Virus record (IMG/VR): IMGVR_UViG_3300025630_000049
Location: 1-25,976 of that record
Direction: 5' to 3' (one strand)
Length of the DNA: 25,976 nucleotides
From: a virus
The notes under the pieces: model-generated
What the model saw: only the letters and a program-made list of their open reading frames with translations
What the model was told of the DNA's origin: nothing
The model's database searches: none
Made by a program: the position numbers and the translations under genes
In this document: piece by piece, positions 24,458-25,976 of the stretch
How positions within the stretch are numbered: the first letter of the stretch is position 1
Layout of the letters: each line of letters begins with the position of its first letter

Positions 24458-24642
24458 GCAAAATCTTATGTTCTTTCCTTTGCCTATCTCACCTCGTCGG
24501 CTGCAATCTGACGATTGAGGATAAGAGATACTACGGTTTGGAATATAAAACTAAGCCTAGCCCAAGATTGTGCCCAACTTTGTGGATTGATCACTCCAAG
24601 TATGGTTGGTTTGATACCAATCTTTACTGCTTTCTAGTTTAG
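24442..24642 (+). CDS. Small lipoprotein, possible o-spanin
   Basis: 66 residues from GTG 24442, chosen because AGAGG lies 8 bases upstream; the in-frame GTG at 24436 is too close to that site. The N-terminus is a lipoprotein signal: MKRQ, hydrophobic CKILCSFLCLSHL, then the lipobox LVGC with Cys21 as the lipidation site. The mature part would be about 46 residues and lacks the proline-rich stretch of classic Rz1. It follows the holin, so an outer-membrane spanin role is plausible. No partner i-spanin is evident. The last 9 bases overlap the convergent gene. Confidence 0.6.
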   Translation: MKRQTCKILCSFLCLSHLVGCNLTIEDKRYYGLEYKTKPSPRLCPTLWIDHSKYGWFDTNLYCFLV

Positions 24643-25116
24643 TTTCTGTTTTTCTATCTTGTCTGAGATGTCTGCCATAGGGCCGTACTTCTGATACAAA
24701 TCGTACACTTCTGTTAAACAGGAGCAGGTTTTATTCTTTTCAAGATTCTGCACATGAAACTTAATCAGATTCTTTCTAGTTGTTTTTAAACTAGATTCAT
24801 TTTCATGTAGGCAATGCTCAAATACCCATGCAAGGTTAAACTCTTGGGTATTATCACTAAAGAGAAACCAGCGTAACCAGTTTAATTCTAAACTTTGTTT
24901 AGTGCGTAATGTTTTCCTACGCTTCTTTGTTTTACTCATCCTTATATTTTGACCGTCAATAACGATCCACTGATCGAAGAACTTTACGTAGTCCGTAATG
25001 GCTCTGGTCATAACTGCTGTCCAAAGTTTATATTCCGGACACTGACTGCGATGATCTACTGATTCTTGTTCTGACTGAAACATAATAAGCTGTTTTTTAT
25101 TTACAGTATCGTCCAT
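24634..25116 (-). CDS. Unknown phage protein downstream of RuvC-like gene
   Basis: 160 residues from the ATG at 25116; a TTG at 25125 would add three residues, and neither has a clear binding site. It overlaps the resolvase gene by about 20 bases, suggesting coupling. The segment CPEYKLWTAVMTRAITDYVKFF (about 26-47) and the later SLELNWLRWFLFSDNTQEFNLAWVFEHC reflect a pattern I associate with uncharacterised phage proteins (PEY.LW.AV...A..D, then W.....F...C). It is basic and helical, with a KTKKRRKTLRTK cluster that could contact nucleic acid. It is the last gene of the leftward operon. Confidence 0.65.
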   Translation of the reverse strand: MDDTVNKKQLIMFQSEQESVDHRSQCPEYKLWTAVMTRAITDYVKFFDQWIVIDGQNIRMSKTKKRRKTLRTKQSLELNWLRWFLFSDNTQEFNLAWVFEHCLHENESSLKTTRKNLIKFHVQNLEKNKTCSCLTEVYDLYQKYGPMADISDKIEKQKLN

Positions 25117-25513
25117 AGTGTGCAATCAAAATTGCATCAGCAATTGCATGGGTTATTTTCAGTTTAGGGTATAACTCCTGAGCACGTCTTTTCGATACAT
25201 TCTTATCACCTTTAGTTTGACATTGTAACGCTTTTTGCCACTTTTGGGGGGTCACTGTCTCAAATGGAATAGCTGCTGCAACCAAGGCCATTCTAAGCCC
25301 ACCGTACCCCATGCCGAAGGTGAACATAGAAGTTACTCCCTGCCCTGGCATGGCGTGTACCTGTTCTATTATACAGAACGCGTCTTCTGAATTATCTTTT
25401 AGATAGTCGTAAATATCGCGCTCTGTTTCTGGCATAGGTATGGCAAAGCATTCATCGTTAGAGATGATTGCAATACCTCCTGACTTACCAGGATCTATCC
25501 CTATCAATTTCAT
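25097..25513 (-). CDS. RuvC-like Holliday junction resolvase
   Basis: 138 residues, close to other phage RuvC-like enzymes. Signs of the RNase H-like nuclease fold: IGIDPGKSGG (Asp7), the second acidic strand CIIEQVHAMPGQG (Glu50), a VTPQKWQKAL segment (87-96), and the C-terminal helix HAIADAILIAHYG with Asp126. These would bind two metal ions and cut four-way or branched DNA. In phages this resolves recombination and replication intermediates before packaging. The ATG overlaps the preceding small gene's stop as TAATG. Confidence 0.88.
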   Translation of the reverse strand: MKLIGIDPGKSGGIAIISNDECFAIPMPETERDIYDYLKDNSEDAFCIIEQVHAMPGQGVTSMFTFGMGYGGLRMALVAAAIPFETVTPQKWQKALQCQTKGDKNVSKRRAQELYPKLKITHAIADAILIAHYGRYCK

Positions 25514-25644
25514 TACTTTTTCTTAGTAACACCTTTTATGTTACCTTTGTTTTCGCTGGCATAAAACACGGCTTTACCACGTTTTTCCCCATAAAACTTC
25601 TGCATGGCTTTACGAATCTTAACTCCCTTTTTTGTGAGTGGCAT
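25513..25644 (-). CDS. Small basic phage protein (43 aa)
   Basis: 43 residues starting MPLTKKGVKIRKAMQKFYGE and including GKAVFYASENKGNIKG, with a lysine-rich end. AAGGAG lies before the ATG at 25644, and the stop overlaps the resolvase start by one base. This pattern (TKKG.KI..AM...YG.KKG..VFYAS.NKG.I.G) recurs in small phage proteins of unknown function and supports a real gene despite its size. It is strongly basic, so nucleic-acid binding is possible. Confidence 0.82.
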   Translation of the reverse strand: MPLTKKGVKIRKAMQKFYGEKRGKAVFYASENKGNIKGVTKKK

Positions 25645-25655
25645 AACTTTTCTCC

Positions 25656-25898
25656 TTACTCGTCTACCTTATCAGGAAGCTCAGGAGTTGGCATCCAAAA
25701 AGTAACAGAGTGCCGACCGCCTCCAATGGAATACGGCTCAATGTCCCAATGTTCACCGAAAATATTATCCCTGACAGGGATAAACTTCATTTGTTTATCG
25801 TCGTATCTAACGAGGTCTATACCAATCCATCCGTCACCAGTGACCAATACCTCCTGACCATCCTGGGGAAACTCATCCTCTAATCTTATCCAAGTCAT
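25656..25898 (-). CDS. DUF551 domain protein
   Basis: 80 residues. It opens with MTWIRLEDEFPQDGQEVLVTG and closes with FWMPTPELP (67-75), the paired signatures of DUF551 (W-x-P-x-DG-x-x-VLV at the start, WMPLPxxP at the end). The function of the family is unknown; it is common in early regions of phages and prophages. The ATG overlaps the stop of the gene before it (TAATG), and the stop lies 11 bases before the next start. GGAG precedes the start at a suitable distance. Confidence 0.88.
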   Translation of the reverse strand: MTWIRLEDEFPQDGQEVLVTGDGWIGIDLVRYDDKQMKFIPVRDNIFGEHWDIEPYSIGGGRHSVTFWMPTPELPDKVDE

Positions 25899-25976
25899 TA
25901 CTCATTCTCCTTCGGAGAGTCTGCTATTTGCTCCAATAATCTTAGTATCTCTATTCTGAGAACATCACTTAAATCA
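25898..25976 (-). CDS. Partial gene entering from the right edge
   Basis: The frame is open from the window edge to a TAA at 25898-25900 that overlaps the DUF551 ATG. The visible 25 C-terminal residues read DLSDVLRIEILRLLEQIADS and end PKENE, an amphipathic charged helix. The TAATG junction matches the others in this operon, which supports a genuine coding end. The product cannot be named from this fragment. Confidence 0.6.
   Translation of the reverse strand, partial: DLSDVLRIEILRLLEQIADSPKENE

Overview
This window is a piece of a tailed double-stranded DNA phage genome (Caudoviricetes), probably a short-tailed podovirus. It contains a terminase, portal, scaffold, capsid, P22 gp4/gp10-like tail parts, a run of glycine/alanine- and glutamine-rich ejection-type proteins and a lysis block. 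I see no tail tube, sheath or tape-measure gene. Codons are fairly AT-rich, and the host cannot be named from the sequence. The style resembles environmental (aquatic) phages of Gram-negative bacteria; a putative outer-membrane lipoprotein in the lysis block fits a Gram-negative host. No tRNA, CRISPR array, insertion sequence or integrase was seen.

Layout on the + strand: (1) 1-332, the end of a small gene with a helix-turn-helix look. (2) 440-5488, packaging: small terminase candidate, a conserved-looking unknown, large terminase, portal. (3) 5498-9417, an accessory virion block between portal and scaffold: a decoration-like protein, two tandem paralogues, a protein with about 13 beta-type repeats, and two small unknowns. 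(4) 9407-12640, head: scaffold, major capsid protein, a decoration candidate and two small beta-rich proteins. Two identical UUCG-loop terminator hairpins flank one of the small genes. (5) 12681-22359, coiled-coil protein, gp4-like adaptor carrying a carbohydrate-binding-like insertion, gp10-like nozzle, and five low-complexity or helical proteins likely ejected with the DNA. (6) 22362-24642, S74-type fibre followed by a lysis cassette: coiled-coil/TM protein, DUF5675 protein with a THGC motif, two-TM holin, lipoprotein.

On the - strand, converging at about 24640, is a second operon read from the right edge: a partial gene, a DUF551 protein, a 43-residue basic protein, a RuvC-like resolvase and a 163-residue unknown. 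These look like the end of the early/replication module. Most genes touch or overlap (TAATG, ATGA), so each strand appears to be one transcription unit. The + strand would be the late, virion and lysis operon. The twin hairpins would lower transcription after the capsid genes, which need far more copies than the tail and ejection genes. The most distinctive material is the portal-to-scaffold accessory block, the internal start signal in the small terminase, and the unusual lysis block. I see no clear sign of a wholly new defence or mobile system.
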